A stretch of DNA of 64,000 nucleotides from Myoxocephalus aenaeus (GCA_038501785.1 JBAMJR010000084.1:2664501-2728500), one strand, 5' to 3'; shown: positions 41,243 through 55,900, counted from the first letter of the stretch. The notes: generated by a model not told the origin, from the sequence alone. Made by a program: numbers and translations.

Positions 41243-44200
41243 CTGGAGATAAGGAAGACAATATGAAAATGACTTTTCTTTTTGTGATGAAGCTATTTGC
41301 GAATTGACAATAGACCCGACTAATTAAGTATTGCCTGCGTAAAAGCCCGATATATCTTATTCCTCTGTGTAACAGATAGCTCCATTGTTGTACAAGAACC
41401 ATTCAAAATGCACTAATGAACCACGCCGTTTCATTTAGCTATATTAATATGAACATGGGCCCTGTGCTTTAATTTGAGTCAATCTCACGTACACCGTCCT
41501 GCTGCAAGAAATTGTCACCAAATGTGTATTAATGCGCGGCTAAAAATGATCCCCAACAACTATTCACTCCTCTCTGAGTAACGTTTGCTCAAAAAGAACA
41601 ATGCTCAGCTGCTTTAGGGAATGACTCACAATTAAAAAAAAAAATCTTACTTAAGGGGACGTAGGGACCAATGGGTTTGCAGCTGAGAGACACCGATGCC
41701 GTGTTCACACCGGACGTCCGGTGTGAACACGGCATGAGAGCCAACCTGAGGGCTGCTGGGGTATACTTTATCAGAGCTAGAGTGTATACTTTATCAGAGC
41801 TAGGGTGTATACTTTATCAGAGCTAGGGTGTATACTTTATCAGAGCTAGAGTGTATACTTTATCAGAGCTAGGGTGTATACTTTATCAGAGCTAGGGTGT
41901 ATACTTTATCAGAGCTAGAGTGTATACTTTATCAGAGCTAGAGTGTATACTTTATCAGAGCTAGGGTGTATACTTTATCAGAGCTAGGGTGTATACTTTA
42001 TCAGAGCTAGAGTGTATACTTTATCAGAGCTAGGGTGTATACTTTATCAGAGCTAGGGTGTATACTTTATCAGAGCTAGAGTGTATACTTTATCAGAGCT
42101 AGAGTGTATACTTTATCAGAGCTAGGGTGTATACTTTATCAGAGCTAGAGTGTATACTTTATCAGAGCTAGAGTGTATACTTTATCAGAGCTAGAGTGTA
42201 TACTTTATCAGAGCTAGGGTGTATACTTTATCAGAGCTAGAGTGTATACTTTATCAGAGCTAGAGAGCTAGGGTGTATACTTTATCAGAGCTAGGGTGTA
42301 TACTTTATCAGAGCTAGGGTGTATACTTTATCAGAGCTAGGGTTTATACTTTATCAGAGCTAGAGTGTATACTTTATCAGAGCTAGGGTGTATACTTTAT
42401 CAGAGCTAGAGTTTATACTTTATCAGAGCTAGAGAGCTAGGGTGTATACTTTATCAGAGCTAGAGTGTATACTTTATCAGAGCTAGAGTGTATACTTTAT
42501 CAGAGCTAGGGTGTATACTTTATCAGAGCTAGGGTGTATACTTTATCAGAGCTAGAGTTTATACTTTATCAGAGCTAGAGTGTATACTTTATCAGAGCTA
42601 GGGTGTATACTTTATCAGAGCTAGGGTGTATACTTTATCAGAGCTAGAGTGTATACTTTATCAGAGCTAGGGTGTATACTTTATCAGAGCTAGGGTGTAT
42701 ACTTTATCAGAGCTAGAGTGTATACTTTATCAGAGCTAGGGTGTATACTTTATCAGAGCTAGAGTTTATACTTTATCAGAGCTAGAGTTTATACTTTATC
42801 AGAGCTAGAGTTTATACTTTATCAGAGCTAGGTGTTAAAAGTCGAGACGTTCTTGGTGTTGCCCTCAGCTGATTGCGTGTCAAACATTGTGAAAAGATTT
42901 TAAATAAAATAAAAAGAGAGCGAGCTGGCCCCTTAACACGCTGATGGCTTTAGTCTTTTTCTGGATGTGTTTTTAATGGACTCAGACGTTCATTCAGTGA
43001 GCGATTCAGGATGCCAAAGTGTTCTACTGAAGGACTCAGAAGGTCTTTTGTTCCAGCAGCAGTTCGATGTTTTAACACCTTTAGTTCTGTTTTTTTTATT
43101 ATTTAGCATCATTCTGATGTCTGTCATGTTTCATATGGCATTTTCTGGTGTTGTTTGTTCCTTGTAATGTGTTCCTTGTCTGCTGTGCACTGTGAACTTT
43201 GTCTATTGTTGTCTGTATAAATTTTGGTGACAAATGAGTTTCCCCACTGGGGATTAATAAAGTTTTCTCATCTAATCTAAAAGCAAATCTGTAATAATGC
43301 CAGCCTTCTCCTATAAAATGCTTTAAAATGTCATTAACTTCGAGATGATGAAAGCTGATGACTGTAACCTTTGTTCAGATAACTGTTTATCAGCCAAGCA
43401 CTGGTAGAAAATGATATTAAGAGACCGCTATACATTTTAAAAGACATTAAATAAACAGAAATTGCCGGCGATCTTACGCAACACCAGGAAAGAAATAACC
43501 CGTTTGAGCAGAGAACGCACAGGAGAAGTCGGAGATCAAAGACGTGTTGTGTTTTCAGAACTCTCTGCTAACGACACATAGAGCAGACGTCAGGATGCCA
43601 GCCCTCCGTCTTTCGAACGTCGACGTTCACCAAAATACCAGCGCCGGGGGAAGAAGTCACGACAGATTACCGAGATATTCTTTTAACATTTTGCATTAAA
43701 TCTAAACATTTCAATCATTTGAGTTTGATTTTAGGAAGTGAGGGCAAACTAAATGAAGTCCCAGCAGGTGTAATGTTAAGAAGCATCATTTCTTGTTTCA
43801 TGTGTTGTTAAGGATGACATCATTTGTCTGATTTCATCAGTATTCTGCACCGCATTTTGTTTTTGTTGATACAGAAAACTGAGTGTTGTCTCGTGCAATC
43901 ACGCAAAGGATTAGAAGTAATTCTCTTTTTTTCTCTCATATTAAAACAGATTTTTTTTTCTTTTACTATGTACAATGAATTTTGTCCAAACTAATTAAAA
44001 AGTTTGACTGACTTTCTTTCTCCCTACATAATAAAGTTTAGTCTTATGAAACGCATTCCATCATTTGTATATCAGCTAAATAATAATTACTACCTCAATC
44101 ATTTCACTATTTTACTTCTGTTAAGGGCGACTTCAACCTTGGTGGTCTCTTTGACATAATTTGTGTACGGTTTATTAATTTGTGATGTGGGCTGAAGAAG

Positions 44201-44933
44201 CACTTCCTTTCAAACGCACTGTGTAACTCTTTAGGAATGTGAATGTGTGTGTGTGTGTGTGTGTGTGTGTGTTCACTGGATCTTTGTTGAGACATGTTGG
44301 GTCTGAGACTCAGCTGCCTCCTGGTCATTCCTCGAGAACATATTTGTAGACTTTTCACTGTTAAGATCCATATTTCGTAAGCAGCCTTGCTATTTCTAAC
44401 ACAAAGCTCCAGGTTAACGGACAATTTCGTTTATTGCGCCCTCTTGATTCCTTAATGCTGACGGTTCAGAAAGCTTTGAAGCGCACCGACTCGCTCTCTG
44501 AATTCCTCCCGAGAGTCCGTAATTCACACAGACATGCGAAAGGTGGATTATGAATAATTAGCACCGCGTTAAAAATATCACGGCATGTGAAATCTCATTT
44601 GCAGGAGGATCAACCGCATTTTACGGGGTTGAGGACGGCAGTAGCACAACTGGGCCACATTTAAAAGGCGAGTTTTTATGTTTAATTGGGAAGCTCGAGC
44701 CTGTTTGTGTTCTGCTGCTCCTGGATGCTTTATTTATGGGTGAGCGTCATGAAAAAACACACACACACAAAAAAAAAAGATGTTCTCTTGAAAGTCTGAA
44801 GCTAATATGAGGGCAAACCGCTTTGAAGTGCTGCGGCGCGCGGAGAGTTTCATATCATGTGAATAATGCAACCATCATCCATATCTGCTTTGTATTTAGC
44901 TTTAGAACTCTTCCGGAAAGCTCTGCACCCAAC

Positions 44934-44971
<38 letters not shown>

Positions 44972-47900
44972 TGCTACCCTCAAGCAATTAAATGAAAGAC
45001 AGGCAGGTTTTATTGCACCAGGTCGAGCCCGGAGGGTTTAAAGTTTGAGTGCCAATATTTCAGCACAAACCTCTTTCTAAAGGAGTGGGAGGAGATTCCT
45101 GAACACAAAAACAAAAATTCAAAGGATTTATTAAATCTACTGCGAGGACGGACGGCAACCACCAGACTTCAAATTGATCTTAAAATCCATCTCTATGCAG
45201 AGGGGAAGAAAAGCAACGACTCCAAAAAACAAACAAAAGAATAAATACAAAGGAATTCAAACTAATAAGATGCTGAAAAGTAGCCGTTTGATGCAAGATT
45301 TGGTAAAAGAATAAATTACTTGTTTTAGTCCATCATGTAGTAAAAAGTGGGACAAACTAAGAAGCTTCAGGGTCATACAAAGTTTGAATTACTTGCAATT
45401 CAATGCAATGAATGACATATAGCATTACTTCACATAAAGTGAACAACATTAAGACATTATTTGAACCTAATTAGTTTCTCTCAATACCAATTTGAGGAGT
45501 ACAATTATTTGTTATCTGCATTAGGGCTGCAACTAACAATTATTTTCATGGCTGATTAATCTGCTAATTATTTTCTTGATTAGACCTATGAAATGTAAAA
45601 GAAGAAGTAAAAAAAAAAGAAAAACATACAATTTCATAGAGCCTCAGGTGACATCTGTATATGTCTTACTTTGTCCAGCTAACATTTTGAAACCCAAAGA
45701 TATTCCGTTTAGAAATTTATAAAAAGAGAGAAAAGCAACCTATAATAATTTCAAAAATAGTTCCTTCATCTACTATTAAATTGTTAATTTACTCCAGATA
45801 GATGAATCATTTTATCAAGTTATCGCATGTATTTCAAACTTAAAGGTGCATCACGTTGCGTTTACTAGATTTAACTTAAATATAGTCTGAATATAGTTAC
45901 ATTTCCTTCAACTTTATGGACTTTACATCTCTCTGGGCCCTGAGGCTAGAGGCAGCATGCTTTAAGATCAACAGAGTTGCACTGTGCATGACAATGGAAG
46001 TCGTCAATCTGAAAGCTTCATAAGCAGAGCCAGACATCTCACCTTGATGGCGTAGTTGACCAGTGGGTCCTTGGCGTAGGAGGCGGTGTAGTACACGGCG
46101 TCCCCCGCCTCGCAGCAGGGTTTCCCAGTGGTCAGCCTGAAGTGGGACCAGCTGTCGGTGCCGAATCCCAGGTGATCCTTCTGACCCGCCATGAAGCGGT
46201 CCTCGCACTTTGTTGCCAGTTTCCGCAGCGTGTCCGTGTGGAGCCCGCGGATCCTCCCCACCACCTCATCCCAGCTGTCCAACCCCCGGTACAGAGCCGG
46301 TCTCTGGGGTTTGGAGCCTCCGGCAGCAGCGGCGGCGGCGGCGGCACCTCGACCCGTCGTCCGGCCCCTTCCGGCTAGAGACTCTGTACTCGGGTAGGCC
46401 CTCCTCTCTCTGCCGGTCGTGGCCGATGCCGATGGAGGTTGAGGTGGCGCAGAGGACACGCTGTTAGCCGGGCGGCCCTTGTTGGCGGCCGCCGGCCTCT
46501 CCAAGGAGTCGCCGCTCTCGTGGTCGTGGACCCGGTGAGGCTCGGAGCTGAGAGAGGAATCTTGACTGGCCGTCTCCCAGGTGGAGTCGAGGTCGTAGAT
46601 CGGGTTGGCCACGCTCAGGTTGGTGCCCCCAGGTCTAGCCTCAGCCCGAGGTCTCAGGCCTCCCTGGACTGACTCTTTGCATGCCAGGCTGGGCTCGGTG
46701 CTGGAGCGAGGCACCGCCTTCTTAGGTAGTGGCGGGGGTGTGGCCTGAGGGGCTGGCGGGTCTGCGAGGCCGTCCAGGTCGATGGAGGCCAAGGTATCGT
46801 TGGATGCTTTGACGTTTCGCGGCTGTTTCAGTGGGATCATGTTGGCTCTGGATTGACCTGAGGGAAAGAAAAACATACAGTATGTATGAGAATAATAACA
46901 ATATATAATATGACATTAGAAAGTTCATTTAATTCAGCATTGTACATAAGTATTTCTACTTTTCAGAAGGTAATATTGGACTTTTTACTCCACTGTATTT
47001 ATGTTACAGCTACACATACTTCATTGCAGGTTGAGCTTTTACATGATCACCTTATAATTAATCATATATCATGATGCAAAAGTTGGGTTTTCATTTTTCC
47101 AAGCATTACCCACTTACCCACCGTTTAAATAATGGTTTTGGATTTTCCTTTTTTTTTCTGTGGGCAGAAAATCCTTCATTGTATAAATGTGTTTGCCAAA
47201 AATAGGCTTTAAAAAGGTCATGCCTGGATAAATGAGATTTGTATAACTGAAAACGTGAAAAAGAAAAGAAAAGAAAGCATCAAATGTGATTTACTGAGTG
47301 CGGCTTCCACAAAAGTCAAATTCAATTTCCTAACAGCGGAAAAGGATATGAATGACACCTGCACCACAAATCATTTCACACTCTCCCCTCCCCGAGCTTC
47401 CCGTTTCTCCTACATGCCGTTTCCAGCCGCTCTCTGGCTCGCTGCCCCTCACCGAGACGAGAGGCTGACACGAGGTTGTGTGCTGCGGCACGTGAGGGAG
47501 CTGGTGGCCCTGAGGAAGAGCCACCAGAGAGCAGGACAGCTGGGCACAAGTCGTAGCCACCAAGCATCCAGCTGCCCGACTCAATCTGCAGTTGGGCTGT
47601 GCAGTGAGGCTTAAAGAGGCAGCATGGAGAGCACTTTTATCACTGGCTTCAGTTGACCTTATTTCTCTGGGATGGCGGTGGGAGGGAATCGGGGGTTGAG
47701 GGGTTGATTGGACTCCCTTGCATGATGGGAATGAAAGAGATGGAGTTTTAACTGAATGGGCGCACAAGGTCACAGACCTGCTGCGCAGATGAGAGGCTGC
47801 TTAGTGATTTGAGATGTCATTTAAAGTCACATCTCTATTCCCGTCCCCACGGTGAAGGCCTCTGCTGGAGCAAACCCGCTCCCTCTGCGCAGTGCAACTG

Positions 47901-49472
47901 TTACTGATCAGTTCTGGTGAAACGACATGAGTGATGCGAGTCCTGCCATCGTATTAAGAAAGCAAAAGAAGCCTTCAGAAAGAGCCGTCAGGATGAAGTA
48001 AATGAGTCTTGGTAATCCTCCCTGGAACGGGGAAGGCTATATTTAATGTGTTCCTCCACCAATCTGCAGTAATCCATCCAAGAAAACACCAGCCTCCCTC
48101 GTCCCGTCGTGGAGATCTTCTGTTGCAGCAATGTGGCTGTGATTTAACTACATTACATAAGAGTCTGCGGTCGTCAAAAATCAAGAATACTTTTTATATT
48201 CACAATGCACAGAAATACTGTAAATGTGATGATGTCATAACCTGCATGGACTGATTAAAACCCCATATGGGTGAATATATCACCTTACAACAAACAACTT
48301 AATGAAATCAGGGGTGCTATTTATCAACTACATTTATTTGGGTTGATTCATTTCTTGTTTAAAAAAAAAAAGGCCAAATTGGAATGTCAAAATAAATTGA
48401 AAAAGATGGCAATGGAAATGATGTATTAATATTTAAATTACAAACAAACGGCAACGGATGACAGTGTGGCCGATGTATGGTAAAAAAATAAAACCCCCAA
48501 AATCAATCAAAAAAATAAGTATTTTAGAAAAATGGTGCAAAGTTATTTTGTTATAATTCAAAAACACACTGCTGTTCAACTAAACTGTGTTTGACCCGTG
48601 TCCATCTCCAGGAGATAAAACAGCGGAGACTCCCAATCTCTCCAAAATCTGTTCCGGATTTTTAAAAAAAAGATAATTGCATATTCCTCTCGTCTCAAAG
48701 ACAGAGCCTCATGTGTCCGAAACAGCTCTTTTGCTTCTGCTTTCTATTTCCTCAACATACATATGGGTGCCAACATGCAAATTCAGAGGCGCCACACATG
48801 ATCTGACCGGATTGGATTTATGCTTTAAAGCATACGATTCAGAAATGGTTCATAATAATTAACTATTCAGTCATCTCTTCATTGAGTGAAATAAAAATGT
48901 ATTGATGTGTGAAATATACATCAAATACTATTGAAAACGCCACATTAAAGGCAATCCATTCACAACTCCAGAGACCAGCATTCACCAACATTTGTTTGCA
49001 AGGAGATGAAGGAACTTGTTGCCGTAGCAGAGTGATCACAGTTTAGCCGTCATGCTCTAATACAATGGTGGAGGGAAGTGGGGAGGATGAGGGGAGGAAT
49101 GAAGCGAGAGCAGAGGAGAAGGCGGCTCGAGGGGGGGACCAGTGAGAGAAGTGACCGAGGAAAGGAAACACAAAGAGGCAAGGGGGGTGAGCAGGAGGCA
49201 CAGCAGAGAGAAAAACGAGGCACAGGCGGTCAAAGACATGAATACTGAGAGACGAGAGAGAAAACAAAGCCTACCTCAAATCCACTAATGAGTCAAAGTT
49301 TTGAGGTGCAGCGGCAGCGCGGGGAGGCAGAGTGAAACGTTTTGCTTCATCAACGGGAGAGAGAGTGCAGAGCCCCCGGTGCCAACAAGGCAGGCGCAGC
49401 GCTCCCACCAATACTGGAGACTTCTCACCGAGCGCTCTGCCTCCTACTGCCTGATGCTCTGATTAAAACACA

Positions 49473-49558
<86 letters not shown>

Positions 49559-49651
49559 GCACTGGATACATAGCCAGTGAAAGAGACAAGTGAAGGTGGT
49601 TCTCCACTAAAATGAGTGCACAGACGGTATTACTGGAGCCGCAAGTGGACA

Positions 49652-49702
<51 letters not shown>

Positions 49703-49810
49703 ATCACTTCTATTTCTGCAATTCTGACAAGTAAAGTAGACGAGATAGAAGTGGAAACCACAAGCAGACATCACACTGTACTGTGTTATGTTACTGTGCG
49801 ATGTTTGAAT

Positions 49811-49855
<45 letters not shown>

Positions 49856-49956
49856 CGCACACACTCCAGCCTCGTTCCTCATTAGCAGCATGTAGAAGAG
49901 TAAAATTAGGCTGCAGGCAGCTCATCATGCGTCATCCAGGGAGCTTTTAACACATT

Positions 49957-49991
<35 letters not shown>

Positions 49992-52900
49992 TAAAAAGTG
50001 CAACATCGACATATAAACAAACACAAACACATACACTTCATATCTGATGAATCCCTTGACAAGAAAGAAAGTAATACACCCCCCCCCCCCCCCCCCCCCC
50101 ACACACACACACGCGCGTTTTAACCTCACACAACCATCCAAGCAAACAGAACACACTGAAGTAATGCTCACAAAAAAAACACTCCCTGCCACTTTGTGTT
50201 TCCTCTCACACACCACTTGATCACAGCTAGATCCTTTCCCACACACACAGAGAGAGCTTCATGTTTTAAGTGCCAGGCCATGTTTGACAGCTGTGCCTAC
50301 TTTTCCTCCTACTCCTCCTCTTCCTCCTCTTGTTGCTGCAAAAGCAAATGGTCGTACTGTGCTCGTCGCTCTCCACCACCACCAAGCCTGTAGCACCGAT
50401 CTGCTCACAACATCTAATGGTGAAACGTCCGCTGTTGACTACAACCAGGCTCCAAACCGTCACCGAGGAACTCTGTCATCATGGTATTTGAGGAAGTTGA
50501 AGACTGCAGTAGTACTATAAACCGCAGACTAGATTTGGGCCTACTTGTTATTTGATTCATACATTTTCTGTATTGGTTTCTGTGGCTATGTCTATTGTCA
50601 CGAGCAGCTGAGACAAAACATCTTAAGGAATTAAGCAAAACATTTTTTGGTCTCTCTTGCCATTTGGCTTTATTGCTTTCAAAAAGACAGAAACAATATC
50701 TGCGCACTGCCGTCTCTCTGCCAAATCTTTATTTTTAACCACTCGAAACACTGTTCTTCAAAAACCAAAAGTTTTGTTTGAAGCAGCTCATCGTGTCCAT
50801 GTAGAACACCAGAAGCACTGAGGATGAGACCGCAGTACAAAATGCTGTGAGAATGTATGTCTTTTTGGGGATGCTGGGTGCACCTGCAAAAGGTATATAT
50901 ATATATATGATGACATTATGCTAAAATACAATATTTATGATACAATTCTTCAGATATACTCAGCAATATCATTTTTTGTGGCCATGTTTACTGTTTACAT
51001 CCTAAATGTTTCCTGGAGGTTTTACATCAAAACACTATTTATTTCCATATAGCCATGTTACAAATAACGACCAATATCGACCAAAAATATTGAAATAGTA
51101 ATAAACACAATGATTCTCCAAACTAGCTGATAAAAAGACAGATAAAAAGACAGATAAAAGGACCATGCAAAGGACCACAGGGCTGAAAGGTCGCATAGAG
51201 AAGAGGTGCAGTCTCAGCCAATATGGCGGCCTGTTACTCTCTGGATGTTTATCATTGCGGCCGACATGAAGTAATTCAATCTGCCATTTTTTGGGGCAAA
51301 GATAACATAGTTATTGGTGAAATATAGTGAACATAGATTGAAGTCAGTGCGAGGGCAAAATGTGAAGTCTGAATGCGATCGTCTCCTCATTGACAGCGAC
51401 CACCGAGGGTTTCAATGTTCAATGTTCAGGTGTATTACAAAGGTCTAAAAGCATGTTATTCTTGACAGGAAAATTATCTTTTGAACACAACTTGCTTGTA
51501 TATTTACGAAATTTCAATTTGTACGACTTTATTGTTAAATGTAAGCAAATGAGAGCATATTTATTTCATTAAAGATTACTTTTTCGAGGGCTTTCGTGGT
51601 TTTATTTGACTGTACAGCTGAAGACAAAAGGGCTTAAAAGAGGAAAGTGGACTTGAACGTTGACGGGTCAGATTAGACAATTAGGAATATTTAGGAGAAC
51701 AAAGACGTTATAATAATTAGTCTCAGATATGATGTCAGGGTAAAAGCTTTTATGACACTAATAGCAGCTCTGTGGTCAGTCGTGCATTTCATATTATTGT
51801 AATGTGGTTATAAGTGCAGCCCAAGCGCATCAATCATCTCAAATATTTTTGCCCAGAAACAATAGAAAGAGACAAAGGCAATAAGCCAGAGAAGATAACA
51901 AAGAGTAGGTTATAGATGGAGGCATGGGGGTTTTCTGTTGAACCATGCGAGTGAGCGCTCCACTCTGTACGTACGTCCCAAAAGAAGAAGCATATGACCC
52001 TAAAGAGATTTGGTCTGAGTCCAACAAGCAGCCCCACAACCTCAGGGCAAAAATATTCCACTGAAATAACATTATTATTGTTATTCCGCATTCCAAGTCA
52101 CGAGCTGCATTCCTGTGACAAGATGTGTCAAGATGTAGAGCTCCAGCTGTTTTAACATGGAATACATTATGACTTGTCACATGAGGAGGTGTGCTGATGC
52201 TGAAGGAAAGTGAAACTTTGTGAACTGAAGATACGGAGGACTGACAGATTCTGGTTATATCCATTCACTGACTCCAGTTACCGTGAGAACAATGTTCAAC
52301 AGTTGATGCTCTGTGTTACGTTTTCTGAAATTCCGTTCAATACAAAACAAAAAGCAGATGCAAATTAAAAAAATATACCATTTGCAGACCTTTATTTATG
52401 TATTTTTTTTTTCCTCTGAGGGATTGTGGCGCACCATCAGCAGCTTATTTGCATGCGTCTCTTCACCTTTTTCATTGATGTATATTTTGAGCTGCGAGAG
52501 AGCCGTAAATAACGGTGTCTTTTGTGCAAGGAAACGTACACATTTTGGAAGCACAACAACATACAATCTCTGTGAAAATCAATTCACGCATAAAGTCGTG
52601 GCAAGCTTTAGTGTACTGTCACTTTGTGGTGAGTGGATTCGCAGAAAATCCATTTGAACAATAAAAAGCTTGCAGACTTTGTGGCATCACCCACTTGCTG
52701 GTTTTATGTTCCGTGTACATGCTTTGAGCTTTCATGACGCAAATGTTTAAGACCTTTAAGTCGTTCTTACCCAGGTTGGTGTACGTGGCGCTGCAGTGGC
52801 TGGAGGCGGGAGAGTGGGAGTGATGGGAGTGATTCCCGTCCTCCTCTGGCTCTCCGAGGCTGGCGCTGGCCTCGCTGGCCGAGGCTGGTGTGGCGACCTG

Positions 52901-55900
52901 GCTGGCGTGGCCCTCCTCCCCGTCCCCGAGCGCCAGCCCCAGATTCACTTTGGCAGGCAAGGAGGCGACACTGGGCAGCTCCCGATCCCTGGCATTGCTG
53001 GCACTCCCTGGTACCTGGCTGCGGATGACAGAGAGGGAAGCATGGCGCTTATAGTTATGAAAAAAAGTGCAATACTGGCTCAGTTAACAGTCCGATTAAA
53101 TGTGTATAGTTTCTTTTCTCCCTTTGTCTACGAGTCGGTTCATTATTCTGTTGGTGATGATGTTTAATTCTGCATGTAAAATATCTGCAAAACAAGTCAT
53201 AAAAGGAACGGGATGATAATAGCGAGCTCCATTGCTGAGACACGAGTGTTTAGAGTAATAAACGAGCTGCTATTAATCAGGGCTTCAGTCTGTCATCTTT
53301 CATTTTGTCTATGACGGATAACCGTATCTAACATCACAGGATATGAAGAAAACACATAAAACAATGCCTTTTTTTTTTTTATCTGGGCAATCGCTGTCCG
53401 CGTCGCTTCGTCAGCTCACTCCTTTCTTCTCGCCAAGTGATGAATTAGAGCCGGCACAGTTGGAAGTGGGAGGCCCTTGAAGCCCGCTGTGTTTTATATT
53501 CAACTACACATACGTTGCCTGAGGGGAAAAGCGTAAGAAAGCGGCAAAGCAGGTCACGATGGGGTGTGCGATAATATGTTTTGAAGATCCCTTTGTGACG
53601 GCGGGTGTCGATGAGGTGTTTAAATGAGGTGAGATGAATGTCATCTACCGCCGCAGATTGATCAAAAGGCGTGATGATAACGTGACAGACTTCAAATGTC
53701 ATTATTAGCTGTCTTTAAAGAAAGAAAGAAAGCTGTAAAAGTGAATCGAGGCATTCTGAAGCTTACAAGATAGACTAAAGAATATTAAGAAAAAGAAGAA
53801 GAAAAAAGATAAATGGTTCTCCTTGTCTGCTGACTGATGTATTTAAAGTGCAGTGACATTGATGTAAACTGTAACCTCAAGAAATCCATGCGAGCAGGAA
53901 GGAGTGCGGCATCATGAAACACGCCTGTCGTCTTCATGATTTGTTGCTTTCTAACGCTGCTCGTACAGCAGGGATGAATATATATAGTTCCCTATAAGGG
54001 TGGTCGTATACTTCATATTGTACTGACACCGGTTTGGCTGAGCTGTGAGCCCTAGAAATCCAGGTCATAGCTTACAGTTACTCACGTTACGACTGAGAGA
54101 GTTTGAGATTGCACAGTAACTCCAATCACGGTGTGAAAGCCCTGGGGATGCTGCGACGAGACGCGTCCCGTACTGTCGCTCGTTGCCTCCAGCGAGGCGA
54201 GTCCTACAGACGATCTGCCCACTTACAGCATCCTCGCCAGGAAGTGCCGGGACCACAATGGCACACGGGGGCGTGTCGCCGTGCCACCGCACTGCCAGTA
54301 CAATGTTTCTGACGCGTCTGAAACGGGCGAAGTTTTTTTTTTAAAACAGCTAAAACTCTTTTTGGAGAAATAATTGACAGCAACGGCCCTTTCAAAAGTA
54401 GCAAGTCTTCTCTGTCAAATATAGTGTTTGTGGATTGCTGATGGTTAATATGAAACTTTCTTTTTGTATCATGTCATTATTTGATGAACTAGCTGATATA
54501 CTTTTATCCCGTAAATTAGTATAAGAGATATGAACACAAACATTGACTTTTCAAGAGCTGCTCAGTAACAAACAGCATTATGTCAACTTTCTATTCATCC
54601 CTTCATCGCAGCGGTTACACTTAACATGCAATAACGCTGACAATTTGCTATGCAGAATGCAAACTAATATATTATGACAACTGGATGAAGCATGGAGTAG
54701 AGAACGACTGCAGCTGCACAGAAAAGTCACATTTTGTTCAACTCTGCTTTTAATTAAAGTTAACAACAACATCGAATCACAATCAGATTTTGTAGTTTCC
54801 CCCCCAGAGTCACCTGGGTATCCGTGTCCTGCTGCTCTACGCCGAGTAAACTTCAACAGCTGGTCTTTCAGGGAGAGCCAGCTGTGATCAGACTGCCATT
54901 CTGATCACAGTAAATAAGACTCAAAGCAACCTGGTTACTGCCCTCTGATCTGATAACAGCTCAGCCGTGGCCTTTCAATGTGACCCGAGTGAGAAATTAC
55001 ATCCTCGGGCCACCTGGGTCGTGACCACCCGGGTTGGGGGACATTCTAGACTAAAATACTGTAGATTTAACCCCCGATTGTGATGCACAAAGCACCTGGC
55101 TGCCACCGAGCTCTTCAGCAAGTGGCTGGCCCTGCCATCTGCTCCAAATATCAGATGTTGTCGTGGTGGCATATGGTTTACTGTTCTGGCACTGCTGTTT
55201 TGAGTTTTAATACTGAATAATATTATTTTTTTTTTAAATCACACAAACTTCACAAAGCTGGTTTCATAGCCGCATGTGCCGTCATGGGTGGGGCAGGTTG
55301 GCAGTAATGTTTGTATTAGCCTGACCCAGATCAGATGTGTCACTTCCTTTGACTGGAATTGTCATTGCACATATTGTTAATATGACTAATGATTTATGTG
55401 ATCATGTGCAAAAAGTCCCGAAGAAGTACAGCTCAGGAGACAACATCCAATTCAGTGTTTTGGGCCTGAAGGAAACTTGTTTTTACAGCGTCTTGTGCAC
55501 AAGTAAAAACAAAAGACAAATTCTTCCATCACCAACAAGCTGGTCAGTTATTCACAGCCAGTCACAAGGAGTGTAAAACCAAGTGAGGAAACTTGACACA
55601 GTTGGACTTGGAATACAGATTTTGGAGGGTTTAAGTTCCAAGATTAAGCTTGGAAAAATCTAATATCTTTATTATGTCCTCCGAATATAATGGAAGCTAT
55701 TACTATAGCTATTAACCTGCCATTTTGGAGACAAACATTTCATATGAAAGTGTGTTTGCAATATTTTTTAACTTGGCGTGATAGAAGATTGAGCACCCAA
55801 AGAGAGCACTGGACCGCCCATGTGTCTGTCTCTACCTCGGGGCGATGTGTCTGAGGAGAACACCAGATCTGACATGTTTATGATCCGTCTTTGTAGACTA

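Larger units (their letters stand above)
42834..46042 (-). other. peak1: Remainder of peak1 intron 3
   Basis: No coding exon supported. Contains a LINE-type tail (43195-43275), GT tract 44246-44272, CA tract 44936-44967 and a hAT-type MITE (45522-45800). Confidence 0.6.
46858..52770 (-). other. peak1: peak1 intron 2
   Basis: No constitutive exon supported. Microsatellite cluster at 49476-50112 and a candidate alternative terminal exon at 50735-50883. Confidence 0.6.

Noticed and set aside
39884..41266. 460-codon plus-strand open frame opposite peak1 exon 4
   Set aside because: Mirror of the GC-rich pseudokinase exon; Arg/Leu/Gly/Val-rich antisense composition, while the minus strand matches PEAK1 throughout.
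45897..46042. Read-through of peak1 exon 3 into the intron (adds about 13 codons)
   Set aside because: A clear GTGAGA donor follows AAG at 46043, and exon 4 continues the protein in frame.
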